Positions 55,990 through 64,000 of a DNA stretch of 64,000 nucleotides are shown one piece after another. The notes under the pieces were generated by a model. It ran no database searches, was not told where the DNA came from, and saw only the letters and a list, made by a program, of their open reading frames with translations. The position numbers were made by a program, and so were the translations under genes. Source of the stretch: Streptomyces sp. TBY4 (lineage in GTDB: Bacteria; Actinomycetota; Actinomycetes; Streptomycetales; Streptomycetaceae); assembly GCF_024213195.1 (NCBI RefSeq), contig NZ_JANAVF010000010.1, positions 62,001-126,000 of the forward strand, in the 5' to 3' direction. The stretch's first letter is position 1. Every line of letters starts with the position of its first letter.

Positions 55990-57369
55990 CTACCGCGAGG
56001 CCGGACGGGGCGCGTGAGACGGATGGTGCGGCTGGGGTGTGAACGCCGGCGCCGCGGGCGCCGGGCCCAGGGTGGTCGTACCCGGAGCGGCCCGGTGGCC
56101 CAGACCCGTGCGGTAGGCGTCCAGCGCCGCCTCGGTGCGGCCGGCCCGGCGCAGCAGGTCCCCCAGGAGCCGGCACAGGTCCGCGAGGTCGCCCGTCGCC
56201 CCGCTGCGCTCCAGCAGCGCCAGGGCCTGCACGTAGTGCTCCTCGGCGGCCTCGGGCTCGCCCCGCTCCTCGGCCATGAGCCCGAGGAGCCGGTGCGCCC
56301 CGCCCGCGTGCACGGCGCCGTGGCTGTGCCCGAGGTCGAGTAGCTCCGAGAGCAGCAGGGCGGCCTCCTCGGGGCGGCCGAGCCGGCGCAGTACGTCGGC
56401 CAGCTCGACCTCCACCTGCGCGGTGTACAGGGCCGCCCGCCCGGCGACGAGCATCTCCCGGGCCGTGCGCAGTTCGCGCTCCGCGGAGGCGAGGTCCCCG
56501 TCCTGGGCCTGGACGTAGCCCCGCATCCAGTGGCAGTGCGCCAGATCGGTCCGCAGCTGCAACTGCCCGTAGATCGCCTGCGCCTTGGCCAGCGAGGCGT
56601 CGGCATCGGCCACCCGCCCCTCCGTCAGGAAGGTCCGCGCGACCTGCCGGTGCATGCCCGCCACCAGGGCCGGGTCGGTGACCCGGGGGGCCAGTGCCAG
56701 GGCGAGTTCGGCGGCGTGGGCGGCCCGGGCGTGGGCGCCCATGTCGATGTACGGGCCGATGACCGCGGCGTAGAGCAGCACCAGCGCCTCGGGGTCGGCC
56801 AGTCCGCTGGACCCCAGCTCGTCGATGGTCGATTCGAGCAGGTAGCAGGCGTAGCGCAGCTCCCCGGCGAGCAGGTGCGCCACCGCCCGGCCGCGGATCG
56901 GGCGGGCGCGGCGGGGGAGCGGCTCATCGGCCAGGAGCCGTTCCGCCGACTCGAAGTGACCGATGGCGGCGGGGAGTTCGCCCGTCTCCAGGGCGCAGTC
57001 GCCCAGTCCGAGCAGCGCACCGACCTGTTCGTCGGCGAGCCCGAGTTCCTCCGCTTCGGCCAGCAGCCGCCGGTAGTGGACGGCGGCCTCCTCCGCAGCG
57101 CCGGAGGCCAGGAGTTGCTGGGCGTCGGTGAGGGCGAGGCGCAGCTCGGTGGCCAGTCCGGCGGGGCGTCCGGTGGACAGTTCCTCGTAGGAGGTGCCGA
57201 GCCGCCCGGCGAGGAAGCGCAGCGCGGTCTCCGAGGGGCGCACCTTGCCCGACTCCAGGGTGGAGACATAGGCCGGGGTGTACGAGGGCTGCGCCAACTG
57301 GCGTTGGGTCATGCCGAGTTCGGTGCGCATGCGCTGAACCCTGCGGCCGATCTCGGCCGGTTCGTCCAT
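55990..57369 (-). CDS. XRE-type HTH regulator with TPR domain
   Basis: A 459-residue protein. The N-terminal XRE HTH (about 1-65) reads IGRRVQRMRTELGMTQRQLAQPSYTPAYVSTLESGKVRPSETALRFLAGRLG. The rest is made of tetratricopeptide repeats (AIGHFESAERLL, ASAERELRTAREML, AAEEHYVQALALLERSG). Such Streptomyces proteins bind peptides with the TPR part and control exoenzymes or development. It is divergent from a secreted M64 peptidase, with a TAAGCA/TGCTTA inverted repeat between them, the likely operator. A Pro/His-rich tail ends the protein. Confidence 0.88.
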   Translation of the reverse strand: MDEPAEIGRRVQRMRTELGMTQRQLAQPSYTPAYVSTLESGKVRPSETALRFLAGRLGTSYEELSTGRPAGLATELRLALTDAQQLLASGAAEEAAVHYRRLLAEAEELGLADEQVGALLGLGDCALETGELPAAIGHFESAERLLADEPLPRRARPIRGRAVAHLLAGELRYACYLLESTIDELGSSGLADPEALVLLYAAVIGPYIDMGAHARAAHAAELALALAPRVTDPALVAGMHRQVARTFLTEGRVADADASLAKAQAIYGQLQLRTDLAHCHWMRGYVQAQDGDLASAERELRTAREMLVAGRAALYTAQVEVELADVLRRLGRPEEAALLLSELLDLGHSHGAVHAGGAHRLLGLMAEERGEPEAAEEHYVQALALLERSGATGDLADLCRLLGDLLRRAGRTEAALDAYRTGLGHRAAPGTTTLGPAPAAPAFTPQPHHPSHAPRPASR

Positions 57370-57447
57370 GGGATCCCCCTGGTTGCTCGGACCGCCAAGT
57401 ATTCAGGGGGAGCGGGGCATTGCGCACCCGTCGTGCGCCGCCTAATT

Positions 57448-57471
57448 TAAGCAACCGGTTCACTCTGCTTA
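57448..57471. promoter_or_regulatory. Inverted repeat TAAGCA-N12-TGCTTA with central AACCGGTT
   Basis: TAAGCA (57448-57453) and TGCTTA (57466-57471) lie in an unusually AT-rich 30 bp between the HTH-TPR regulator and the M64 peptidase. The palindrome AACCGGTT occupies 57453-57460. Confidence 0.65.
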
Positions 57472-57508
57472 CACATCTCCTTAACTCCCTTCACCGCAGG
57501 AGGATTTC

Positions 57509-58870
57509 ATGCACCGTGCCAGACGCCCGGCCGCCGCCCGGACGGTCCTGCGGGCGGCCGTCGCGGCGGCCTGCGCGACCGCCGCGCTGCTGGCCGCCGG
57601 ACCCGTCCGCGCGGCCGGCGAACCGGTCGCACCCCGGCTGGTGGTGGAGATTCCGGGACCGGAGCAGGGCGGTGACGCCGGATCGGGCCACACCCGGGTC
57701 CCCGCCCGGTCCGGCCCGGCGGCCGGGAAGGGCGCCCGGCTCTCCGAGGCGGAGCGGGCGGCGGACGGCGAGGTCGTCAAACTCGTCGACAACGGCCCCA
57801 CCGGCGACCGGCTGGACGTGGTCTTCGTCGGCGACGGCTACACCACGGCCGAACTGGCGAAGTTCCGCACCGATGCCCAGGCGAAATGGGCCGAGGTGAC
57901 GGCCGTGGAGCCGTACGCCACGTACCGGAACCTCTTCAACGTCTGGACGGTGGACGCCGTGTCCCGGGAGTCGGGCGTCTCCGGGGACCCCGACCGGGCG
58001 ACCGTCCGCGACACCGCCCTCGGCGCGTACTTCTGGTGCGAGGAGATCGAGCGGCTCCTGTGCATAGACCAGCCCAAGGTCGACTCCTACGTGGCCAGGG
58101 CGCCCGAGGCCGACCTGGTCGTCGTCCTGGCCAACAGCGCCAAGTACGGCGGCGCCGGCTACAACGAGCGCAGCGCCACCCTCGGGTACGAGGGCATCTC
58201 CACCGCCTCGGCGGACAACGCCAAGTCCGGGCAGGTCGCCATCCACGAGACGGGCCACTCGCTCGGCAAACTCGCCGACGAGTACTTCTACCCCGGTGTC
58301 CCGGACTACGAGAAGTACACCGGGCCCGAGCCGGCCGAGTCCAACTCCTCCACGCTGACCGCCGACCGGATGGCCGACCGCCAGGTCAAATGGCACCGCT
58401 GGCTGGGCGAGCCCTCCCCGGACGGCGGCGCCGTCGGCACCTACGAGGGCGGCGGCTACTTCGCCACCGGGCTCCACCGGCCCACCGACAGTTCGCTGAT
58501 GCGGGTCCTGGGCAAACCCTTCAACCTCCCCGGTACCGAAGCGATGATCGCCGGCTTCTACCAGCACGCGCGGACCGTCACCCCGCTCACCCCGACGGAC
58601 CGCACCCTGCGGACGCGGCACACCGCCAGGGCGGCCGTCCCCCGGCTCACCGGAGCCGACGGCCGCCAGCTCCTCGTCCGCTGGTACCTCGACGGCCGGG
58701 AGATCGGGCGGCTCGCGGGCCGGACCGAGGTCACCGTCGCCGAACTGCGACTGCGCGACCTGCGCACCCACACCCTGTCGGTCACCGCCGAGGACCGCAC
58801 CCCCTCGGTCCGCGACCCGGAGATCGCCCGCACGCTGCGCTCCACCGCCGGCTGGACCGTCCGCCGGTAG
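57509..58870 (+). CDS. Secreted M64 (IgA-peptidase-type) metalloendopeptidase
   Basis: A 453-residue secreted zinc protease starting after AGGAGG. The signal peptide is ARTVLRAAVAAACATAALLAAGPVRAA. A pro-region leads to the M64 domain: GDRLDVVFVGDGYTTAELAKF, DLVVVLANSAKYGGAGYNE, and the zinc site HETGHSLGKLADEY (His246, Glu247, His250, Asp257). M64 enzymes include a clostridial IgA peptidase; in soil streptomycetes the substrate is unknown. The C-terminal Ig-like segment resembles that of other family members. The divergent HTH-TPR protein probably controls it. Confidence 0.9.
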   Translation: MHRARRPAAARTVLRAAVAAACATAALLAAGPVRAAGEPVAPRLVVEIPGPEQGGDAGSGHTRVPARSGPAAGKGARLSEAERAADGEVVKLVDNGPTGDRLDVVFVGDGYTTAELAKFRTDAQAKWAEVTAVEPYATYRNLFNVWTVDAVSRESGVSGDPDRATVRDTALGAYFWCEEIERLLCIDQPKVDSYVARAPEADLVVVLANSAKYGGAGYNERSATLGYEGISTASADNAKSGQVAIHETGHSLGKLADEYFYPGVPDYEKYTGPEPAESNSSTLTADRMADRQVKWHRWLGEPSPDGGAVGTYEGGGYFATGLHRPTDSSLMRVLGKPFNLPGTEAMIAGFYQHARTVTPLTPTDRTLRTRHTARAAVPRLTGADGRQLLVRWYLDGREIGRLAGRTEVTVAELRLRDLRTHTLSVTAEDRTPSVRDPEIARTLRSTAGWTVRR

Positions 58871-58939
58871 CCGGGGCGACCTGTTCCGCCCGGGACGGAT
58901 AATGGCACGGCACGTACCGAGCGGAGAGTTGAAGAAACG

Positions 58940-59338
58940 ATGACGCTGAAAGAAGGCCGGCGGGTGAGGCTGGCGGCCGACACCCGGCTGACCGACTGGG
59001 TCGCGATGACCGAGGACCCTTCGGACCCGGCGGCGGCCGGAACCGTCGCCGGTTCGCTGTCCCTCGCCGCCGGCACCGAGGGCACCGTGGTGCGAGTGGT
59101 CGAGCACGACCTGCAGACCCAGGAGTCCCGCGAGTACGAGCGGCTCAAGTCGCTCCTCGACGCCTACGGCACGGGCATGCCGACGGAGAGCCGGAAGCAG
59201 CTGGAGGAGAAGGTCGCCGGGCTGGAGCCCGCCTGGGCCGCCTACCGGGCGGAGCCGCTCCGGGTGACCGTCCGGGTGCGCTTCGACAACGGATTCATCC
59301 TCGACGACGCGCGCGAGGACGTCTTCGACCCCGCCTGA
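58940..59338 (+). CDS. Hypothetical protein
   Basis: A 132-residue protein starting MTLKEGRRVRLAADTRLTDW after GGAGAG. It is mostly beta-strand in appearance (GTEGTVVRVVEHDL, LRVTVRVRFDNGFILDD) with one acidic helix (RKQLEEKVAGLEPAWAAY). The opening and closing parts look like a small SH3-like barrel split by a helical insert. No catalytic motif or membrane segment is present. Confidence 0.7.
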   Translation: MTLKEGRRVRLAADTRLTDWVAMTEDPSDPAAAGTVAGSLSLAAGTEGTVVRVVEHDLQTQESREYERLKSLLDAYGTGMPTESRKQLEEKVAGLEPAWAAYRAEPLRVTVRVRFDNGFILDDAREDVFDPA

Positions 59339-59352
59339 CGAGCTGAGCGCAC

Positions 59353-60045
59353 CTACGGGGCCAAGGCCGCGTCCACCGCCGCCTCGGCGTGCAGGCGGGC
59401 GGTCGGGAAGAGCGGTACGGGGCTGTCCGCCGGGCCGACGAGCAGCTCGATCTCCGTGCATCCCAGGACGACCCCCTCCGCGCCCCCGGCGACGAGGTCC
59501 TCGATGACCCGGCGGTACGCCGCACGCGATTCCTCGCGGACGACACCGAGGCAGAGCTCCTCGTAGATCACCCGGTGGACGAGCGCGCGTCCCTCGGCGT
59601 CGGGGACGCGTACGTCGAGCCCGCCCGCGGCCAGCCGGCCCCGGTAGAACTCCTCCTCCATCGTGAACGCGGTGCCGAGCAGTCCCACCCGGCGCAGTCC
59701 GGCGCCGCGGACGGCGGCGGCCGTGGTGTCCGCGAGGTGCAGGAGCGGGACCGGCACGGCGGCCTCGACCGCGTCGGCGACCTTGTGCATGGTGTTGGTG
59801 CAGATCAGCAGGAGCTCCGCGCCCGCCGCCGCCAGCGAGCGTGCGGCGTCGGCCAGTTCCTCGCCGGCTTCCTCCCAGCGGCCCTGGACCTGCAGGCGCT
59901 CGATCTCCGCGAAGTCCACGGAGTAGAGCACGCAGCGGGCGGAGTGGAGCCCGCCGAGGCGTTCGCGGGTCCGTTCGTTGAGGATCCGGTAGTACTCCGC
60001 CGTCGACTCCCAGCTCATACCGCCGATCAACCCGATCGTCTTCAT
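59353..60045 (-). CDS. Aspartate/glutamate racemase-family protein
   Basis: A 230-residue enzyme of the Asp/Glu racemase superfamily: KTIGLIGGMSWESTAEYYR at the start, the first catalytic Cys in LLICTNTMHKVAD, and the second in GVVLGCTEIELLV. The GMSWEST form matches the RacD/YgeA type. It interconverts D- and L-amino acids without a cofactor; D-amino acids may feed peptidoglycan or specialised peptides. It converges on the small hypothetical gene with 14 bp between stops. Confidence 0.9.
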   Translation of the reverse strand: MKTIGLIGGMSWESTAEYYRILNERTRERLGGLHSARCVLYSVDFAEIERLQVQGRWEEAGEELADAARSLAAAGAELLLICTNTMHKVADAVEAAVPVPLLHLADTTAAAVRGAGLRRVGLLGTAFTMEEEFYRGRLAAGGLDVRVPDAEGRALVHRVIYEELCLGVVREESRAAYRRVIEDLVAGGAEGVVLGCTEIELLVGPADSPVPLFPTARLHAEAAVDAALAP

Positions 60046-60097
60046 GCGTGGATCATAAGGGAGTTCTCGTCATGCCCGCTCATGTATAAGTCTCCCT

Positions 60098-61114
60098 TTA
60101 AGTGTCTGTGGGCGGAGGCTCCAGCGCGTCGAGCACCCGGTGCAAGGGCCGCCGCAGGGCGACGGCCAGGGGCCGGGTGTCCGCGCGGGCGTAGGCGACC
60201 AGCCCTTCGCGGGCGGCGGTCACCGCGGCCCGGGGGTCCTCTCCCGACAGGGCGCGTTCGACGGCCCGCGCGGTGAGCGAGGCCAGTTCGGGAAGCTGCA
60301 GACGGGCCCGGGCGAGGTCGGGAGCCAGGTCGTCGCGGCCGGCGAACGCGTCGACCTCGCCGGCCAGGGTCGCCACGTGCACGGCGAGCCCGTCGGCGGC
60401 GGCGATGCGCTCGGCCCGGAGGCGTACGGCGCCGCGCTGACGGCGGCGCAAGGGGTTGAACCGCAGGGCGCGCTCGGCCTCCCGGGCCCGGGCCGCGCCC
60501 GCGTGCACCGCTTCGACGTGTACGAGCACCCGGGCGAGGTTGTCGCGGGCCGCGGCCGGGCCGCCGCCCAGCACCGCCGCCGTGCCGGTCAGGGAACGGC
60601 TCAGCCGGGCACCGCAGTCACCGGCGACGGCCCCCAGCACGCGCTGGGGGTCGGGCGGCCACAGCAGCGGGGCGAGGAGGATGGTGACCGCCGCGCCCGC
60701 CGCGGTCTCCCACACGCGGTCCAGCGCGTAGGAATCGGGGGAGGTGTTGGCGAAGACCAGCAGCGAGGACAGCGCGACCTGGATGTTGAGCGCGCCGCCT
60801 GCCCGCAGGACCATGCCGACCCCCAGGCCCAGGGCCACCACCAGGGCCAGGGTGAGGGTGGAGGGCTGCCACAGGTTCAGGACGGCGATCGCGAGCAGCA
60901 CGCCCGCCACCACCCCCAGGATCCGCTGCAGCGAGGTGCCCAGGGCCGTCATCGGATCACCGCGCAGGGCCACCAGGGGGACCATCGCCGCGAACACCGG
61001 CGGCTGGTCCGCGCCCAGCCACAGCGCGACCTGCCAGGCCGCGGCCACGGTGACCACCATGCGGGCGGCCGCCGGACCCTCGGCGCGCAGGACCTCCAGT
61101 CGGGCGCGGCTCAA
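60098..61114 (-). CDS. FUSC-family (aromatic acid exporter-like) membrane protein
   Basis: About 338 residues. The N-terminal half has around five short hydrophobic helices (MVVTVAAAWQVALWLG, IAVLNLWQPSTLTLALVVALGLG, ILLAPLLWPPDP); the C-terminal half is a long helical cytoplasmic part (ARVLVHVEAVHAGAARAREAERALRF). The pattern fits FUSC/YccC-type proteins linked to organic-acid export. The start is uncertain: a TTG at 61114 overlaps the upstream stop as TTGA, and a GTG at 61144 is also possible. Tight overlap with the DUF6056-like gene indicates a shared transcript. Confidence 0.78.
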   Translation of the reverse strand: MSRARLEVLRAEGPAAARMVVTVAAAWQVALWLGADQPPVFAAMVPLVALRGDPMTALGTSLQRILGVVAGVLLAIAVLNLWQPSTLTLALVVALGLGVGMVLRAGGALNIQVALSSLLVFANTSPDSYALDRVWETAAGAAVTILLAPLLWPPDPQRVLGAVAGDCGARLSRSLTGTAAVLGGGPAAARDNLARVLVHVEAVHAGAARAREAERALRFNPLRRRQRGAVRLRAERIAAADGLAVHVATLAGEVDAFAGRDDLAPDLARARLQLPELASLTARAVERALSGEDPRAAVTAAREGLVAYARADTRPLAVALRRPLHRVLDALEPPPTDT

Positions 61115-62919
61115 GGGCGGTGGATCCGGTCGACGCCGTACCACTTCGCCACACAGGCGGCGACCCAGTCCCGCTCGTAGGTCCGCGTGAAGAAGGGCTC
61201 GGCGAGACCGCCGATGTACAGGGGTTTGTACCCCACGTCGGTGGCACCCCGCCCGGCCTCGGCCCGGATGCGCGCGTCCTGCGCGTCCCAGGCCACCGAG
61301 CGGCTGACCGTGACGGTCGTGAGCCGCCGTACGTCCGGCACCAGGACGGCCACCGAGGCCAGCGCCAGACAGCCCGTCACCACGGCGCCGGCCAGGAGCG
61401 CCGGGCCCGCGGTCCGCCGCCCCCGCAGCCGCCGGCCGCCCCACGCCCCCAGCAGGGCTCCGTAGCCGCAGAGGGCCAGCTCCATCGGGACGAGGTAACT
61501 CGTCCAGGTCCGGGCGTACGTCCATCCGGTCGGCCCGTAACCGCTGCGCAGGCCCACCACCACCGCGAACGAGCCCAGCAGCACCACCGGCACCGGGACC
61601 AGCAGAAGGGCGGCGAGCGTCCCGCGCGGCACGGTCCGCGGCGGCTTCCCCGTCCCGGGCCCCGCTGCGGGCCCGGGACCGCACCGGCGGCCCCTCCCCA
61701 GGACAACCGCCAGCCCCAGCAGGAACCCGACGGCCGCGGCTCCGAGGTAGGCCGGCCGGCCGGTGACGGAGTCCCACATGTGCAGCCAGTCCTCGAAGGT
61801 GGCCCGGAGCTCGTCCGAGGACAGCATCGACTCCTTGGGCGGCTGCTGCGCCCGGCGCCACCGCGCGCCCGGGGAGGTGTAGAGCACGACCAGGCCGACG
61901 AGCAGCCCCGAGCACCAGACCAGGCACCAGGTGAACGGCCGCCAGTTCCGCGCCAGTCCGAACCGGGGCAGGCAGAGCAGCCCGACGAGCGCCGCGAGGA
62001 GACCGCTGACCAGGGTGAAGGGCTCGCTCAGGGTGCCCATCGCGAAGCCGATGAGGAACGCGGCGGCCAGGCCGGCCACCCGGACGGCGGCACGGGGACG
62101 GTCGGCGGTCCGCAGGGCCAGCAGCAGGGCCCACACGCCGACGACGCTCGGCACGGTGTGGGAGATCGTGGCGGGCGCCCACAGCAGCACCTGATAGCTG
62201 CGGGGTCCCGCGAAGTAGACGAGGGCCTGGACGACCAGCGCGCACGCGGTCAGGACCAGTACCCGGGGCCTGCCGCCGAGGAAGCGGACGAAATCGCGCC
62301 CCAGCAGCACCAGTCCGACGGTGAAGGCGACGGCGATGACCGTCGGGAGGATCTTGGTCCCGGCCGGTCCGTCGGCGTAGACGAGGCCGCTGAGGAAGGC
62401 GTTGGTGATCCGGCCGTTCTGCGTCATGTAGAAGTCGGAGGTGATGCCGAAGACTCCCAGGTCGCGGGCCTTCCACCCGGCGCACCAGTCGTCGGACGTG
62501 GGCCGCACGTACAGACCGAGGAAACACCCCACCGCGACCAGCGCCCCCGCGGCGGCGACGAGCACCACCGCGACGACCGGCAGCACCCCGCGCAGGAGCG
62601 TGCGGCCGTTTCCGGGACGGGTGCGTTCGCGCTGGCCGCTTTCGGGCGGGGTGTCTTCGTGCTGGCCGCTTTCGGGCGGGGTGTCTTCGTGCTGGCCGCT
62701 TCCGGACCCGGCGCTTTCGCGCTGGCTGCCTCCGGACTCGGTGCCTTCGTGCTGGCTCCCTCCGAGCCCGGTGCTTTCGTGGCGGCTGCCTCCGGGCCCG
62801 GTGTCTTCGTGCCAGGTGCCTTCCCGGTCCGTGCCTTCATGCCCGGCGCGCTCGGGTTCCGCGGCCTCGTGCGGCCTGCGTTCGGCCTCGCCTTCGCCCT
62901 CGCCCGCAGCAGTGCTCAT
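61111..62919 (-). CDS. DUF6056-like polytopic membrane protein with decapeptide repeats
   Basis: A 602-residue protein, start ATG at 62919 after AAGGG. Residues about 20-100 form eight hydrophilic decapeptide repeats of the type HE[DGS]TxxGGSQ. About ten membrane helices follow. The first outer loop, YVRPTSDDWCAGWKARDLGVFGITSDFYMTQNGRITNAFL, matches the opening loop of DUF6056/GT-C-like proteins, in which the DDW is thought to be catalytic or lipid-sugar binding. It may transfer sugars from polyprenyl carriers. It is coupled to the FUSC gene. Confidence 0.75.
   Translation of the reverse strand: MSTAAGEGEGEAERRPHEAAEPERAGHEGTDREGTWHEDTGPGGSRHESTGLGGSQHEGTESGGSQRESAGSGSGQHEDTPPESGQHEDTPPESGQRERTRPGNGRTLLRGVLPVVAVVLVAAAGALVAVGCFLGLYVRPTSDDWCAGWKARDLGVFGITSDFYMTQNGRITNAFLSGLVYADGPAGTKILPTVIAVAFTVGLVLLGRDFVRFLGGRPRVLVLTACALVVQALVYFAGPRSYQVLLWAPATISHTVPSVVGVWALLLALRTADRPRAAVRVAGLAAAFLIGFAMGTLSEPFTLVSGLLAALVGLLCLPRFGLARNWRPFTWCLVWCSGLLVGLVVLYTSPGARWRRAQQPPKESMLSSDELRATFEDWLHMWDSVTGRPAYLGAAAVGFLLGLAVVLGRGRRCGPGPAAGPGTGKPPRTVPRGTLAALLLVPVPVVLLGSFAVVVGLRSGYGPTGWTYARTWTSYLVPMELALCGYGALLGAWGGRRLRGRRTAGPALLAGAVVTGCLALASVAVLVPDVRRLTTVTVSRSVAWDAQDARIRAEAGRGATDVGYKPLYIGGLAEPFFTRTYERDWVAACVAKWYGVDRIHRP
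62621..62860 (-). repeat. Eight 30-bp in-frame tandem repeats
   Basis: Eight consecutive 30-bp units encode the decapeptides HEGTDREGTW, HEDTGPGGSR, HESTGLGGSQ, HEGTESGGSQ, RESAGSGSGQ, HEDTPPESGQ (twice, near-identical DNA) and RERTRPGNGR. Units at the 3' end of the array are most alike, which points to recent expansion there. Confidence 0.93.
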
Positions 62920-63187
62920 GTACCCGCCCTTCGCAGCGGAACCCGGCCGGCAGAGGCGGCCCGCGCATCCGCCGCCCGCGGTGACCGGCCGGCCCGCGGA
63001 CACCCATGATGTGCACGGCCCGCGGCCCCCGGCATCCCGGGTGCGCCAGGCCGGTCACGCAGCCGCGACCCCTCCGCGGACCCCCGGTCACCCGCACGGC
63101 GCGCGTTCCGTGGCAGCCTCCGCCCGGCGCGCCCAGGATGGGGAGCCAGGGTCCCGCGCGCACGCGGGCCCGGCGGAGGGAGCGGCG

Positions 63188-64000
63188 ATGCCCGGTGTCC
63201 GGACCGGCCGTTGGGCGGTCGTCACGGCGGCCCTGGCGAGCGTCGCCGTACCCCTGTGCACACCGGTCCCTCCCACCGCCCGGTACCCGGGCCACCACGC
63301 CGCCGACCCCGTCCGGTACGGAGCCGCGCACGCCCGGGACACCGCGCCGCAGGACGGCGGCCCGGCGCCGCTCGCTCTGCCCGCGGGCCACCGGGGACGG
63401 GGTGAGGCGCAGCCGGGCCACGCCCGCATGGCGGCGCTCGAGGCCCCCGCCGCGGGGCTCCTGTCCAACACGACCACCGCCGAAGGCGTTCCGGCGTCCC
63501 TCGCCGCGGACGCGCGCTACGTCCCCGGGAGCCACGTCCTGCGGCTCGCCTCCGGCCGGTGGATGTACCTGCCCGACGCTGCGACGGCCCCGGCCGTGGT
63601 CGCCCCCGGCCATCCGCCCGCCCGGCGGCAGATCGAGCGCAGCCGGGCCTGGCTGGCCGCCGGCCGGGTTCCCGGCGCCTCGCCCGAACAGCGCGCGGCG
63701 GCGGAGCGGGCCCTGCTGGCCATGCGCGCCCTACTCCGCCCCAACGGGGCCCTGGCGGCGGGCTGGAGCCACGGGTGGAAGTACTCCTGGCCGCGCGACT
63801 CCAGCTTCGCCTCCGCGGCCTTCGCGCACACCGGCCACGACGCCGAGGCCTACCGGATCCTGCGCTACAGCGCCGCCACCCAGCGCGCCGACGGCACCTG
63901 GGAGGCCCGTACGAAGCTCGACGGATCGGGGCCGCCCGACGACAGGACCTGGCAGCTCGACGCCAACGGCTGGGTGCCCTGGGCCACCTGGCAGTGGTAC
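63188..64000 (+). CDS. Secreted GH15-like glycoside hydrolase (partial)
   Basis: The gene starts at ATG 63188, after GGAGG, and runs off the right edge with 271 codons seen. The signal peptide is RWAVVTAALASVAVPLCTPV. About residue 195 the sequence reads GWSHGWKYSWPRDSSFASAAFAHTGHD, which resembles the catalytic-barrel entry of glucoamylase-type (GH15) enzymes with its WPRD block; 'TWQLDANGWVPWATWQWY' near the edge fits too. It is divergent from the DUF6056-like gene. The substrate and the C-terminal half cannot be seen. Confidence 0.72.
   Translation, partial: MPGVRTGRWAVVTAALASVAVPLCTPVPPTARYPGHHAADPVRYGAAHARDTAPQDGGPAPLALPAGHRGRGEAQPGHARMAALEAPAAGLLSNTTTAEGVPASLAADARYVPGSHVLRLASGRWMYLPDAATAPAVVAPGHPPARRQIERSRAWLAAGRVPGASPEQRAAAERALLAMRALLRPNGALAAGWSHGWKYSWPRDSSFASAAFAHTGHDAEAYRILRYSAATQRADGTWEARTKLDGSGPPDDRTWQLDANGWVPWATWQWY

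Noticed and set aside
62621..62860. CRISPR-like repeat array
   Set aside because: The 30-bp units are directly adjacent without spacers, degenerate, and in frame within a membrane-protein gene.
1..64000. Mobile element or genomic island
   Set aside because: No integrase, transposase, tRNA or att-like direct repeats were recognised, and base composition looks even throughout by eye.

Overview
The window looks like a chromosomal segment of a Streptomyces or close relative. GC content is very high, third codon positions are almost always G or C, and GTG/TTG starts are common. There are many secreted Sec/Tat proteins, and it carries a complete cebR / cebE-cebF-cebG-bglC cello-oligosaccharide locus of the Streptomyces type. 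No rRNA, tRNA, CRISPR array, transposase, integrase or phage gene was recognised. About 54 protein genes are called; the first (metallophosphatase) and last (GH15-like enzyme) run off the window ends. All functions are read from motifs; no database search was run.

Layout. 1-3.2 kb: Tat-type metallophosphatase (partial), TetR regulator, LppX/LprG-like lipoprotein, GNAT. 3.2-8.6 kb: a same-strand row of a secreted galactose-oxidase-like radical copper oxidase, a Tat-exported DyP-type peroxidase fused to a bulb-lectin-like domain, and an aldo/keto reductase. 8.6-17 kb: secreted lipase, PucR-type regulator, L,D-transpeptidase, an FBP zinc-finger gene divergent from a TetR gene with a perfect 11+11 bp operator, an SGNH hydrolase, and a long-form argG with an apparently leaderless, ARG-box-overlapped promoter. 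17-24.5 kb: a stand-alone DeoR-type HTH divergent from a GntR/HutC regulator across five 11-bp-phased half-sites, then small enzymes, an MFS pump, two conserved hypotheticals, a 2'-5' RNA ligase, an isochorismatase-like protein, and a DJ-1/AraC regulator divergent from a metallo-beta-lactamase-fold protein.

24.6-27.2 kb: a second copper oxidase with two CBM32/discoidin-like domains, the two carrying a nearly identical 155-bp stretch. 27.3-39.6 kb: HIT-like protein, alpha/beta hydrolase coupled to a quinone oxidoreductase, LysR, MFS, a large S8 subtilase, ABM monooxygenase coupled to a membrane protein, TetR and an NCS1 permease. 39.6-49.7 kb: the cellulose region, with bglC, cebG, cebF and cebE facing cebR, followed by a GH6 and a GH5 cellulase, both with CBM2. 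Three perfect CebR-type palindromes and one near-match mark all of these promoters, so uptake, intracellular hydrolysis and secreted cellulases appear to form one local regulon.

49.8-64 kb: LysR/SDR/tautomerase cluster, ArsR-like regulator, an M6-type metalloprotease with a P-domain but no signal peptide, an orphan LuxR response regulator, GNAT, an HTH-TPR regulator divergent from a secreted M64 peptidase, an Asp/Glu racemase, and a FUSC-type membrane protein overlapping a DUF6056-like membrane protein with eight decapeptide repeats. The last gene is the start of a GH15-like secreted enzyme. The window as a whole suggests a saprophyte equipped for plant-polymer breakdown, including oxidative enzymes that could make (copper oxidases) and consume (DyP) hydrogen peroxide outside the cell.
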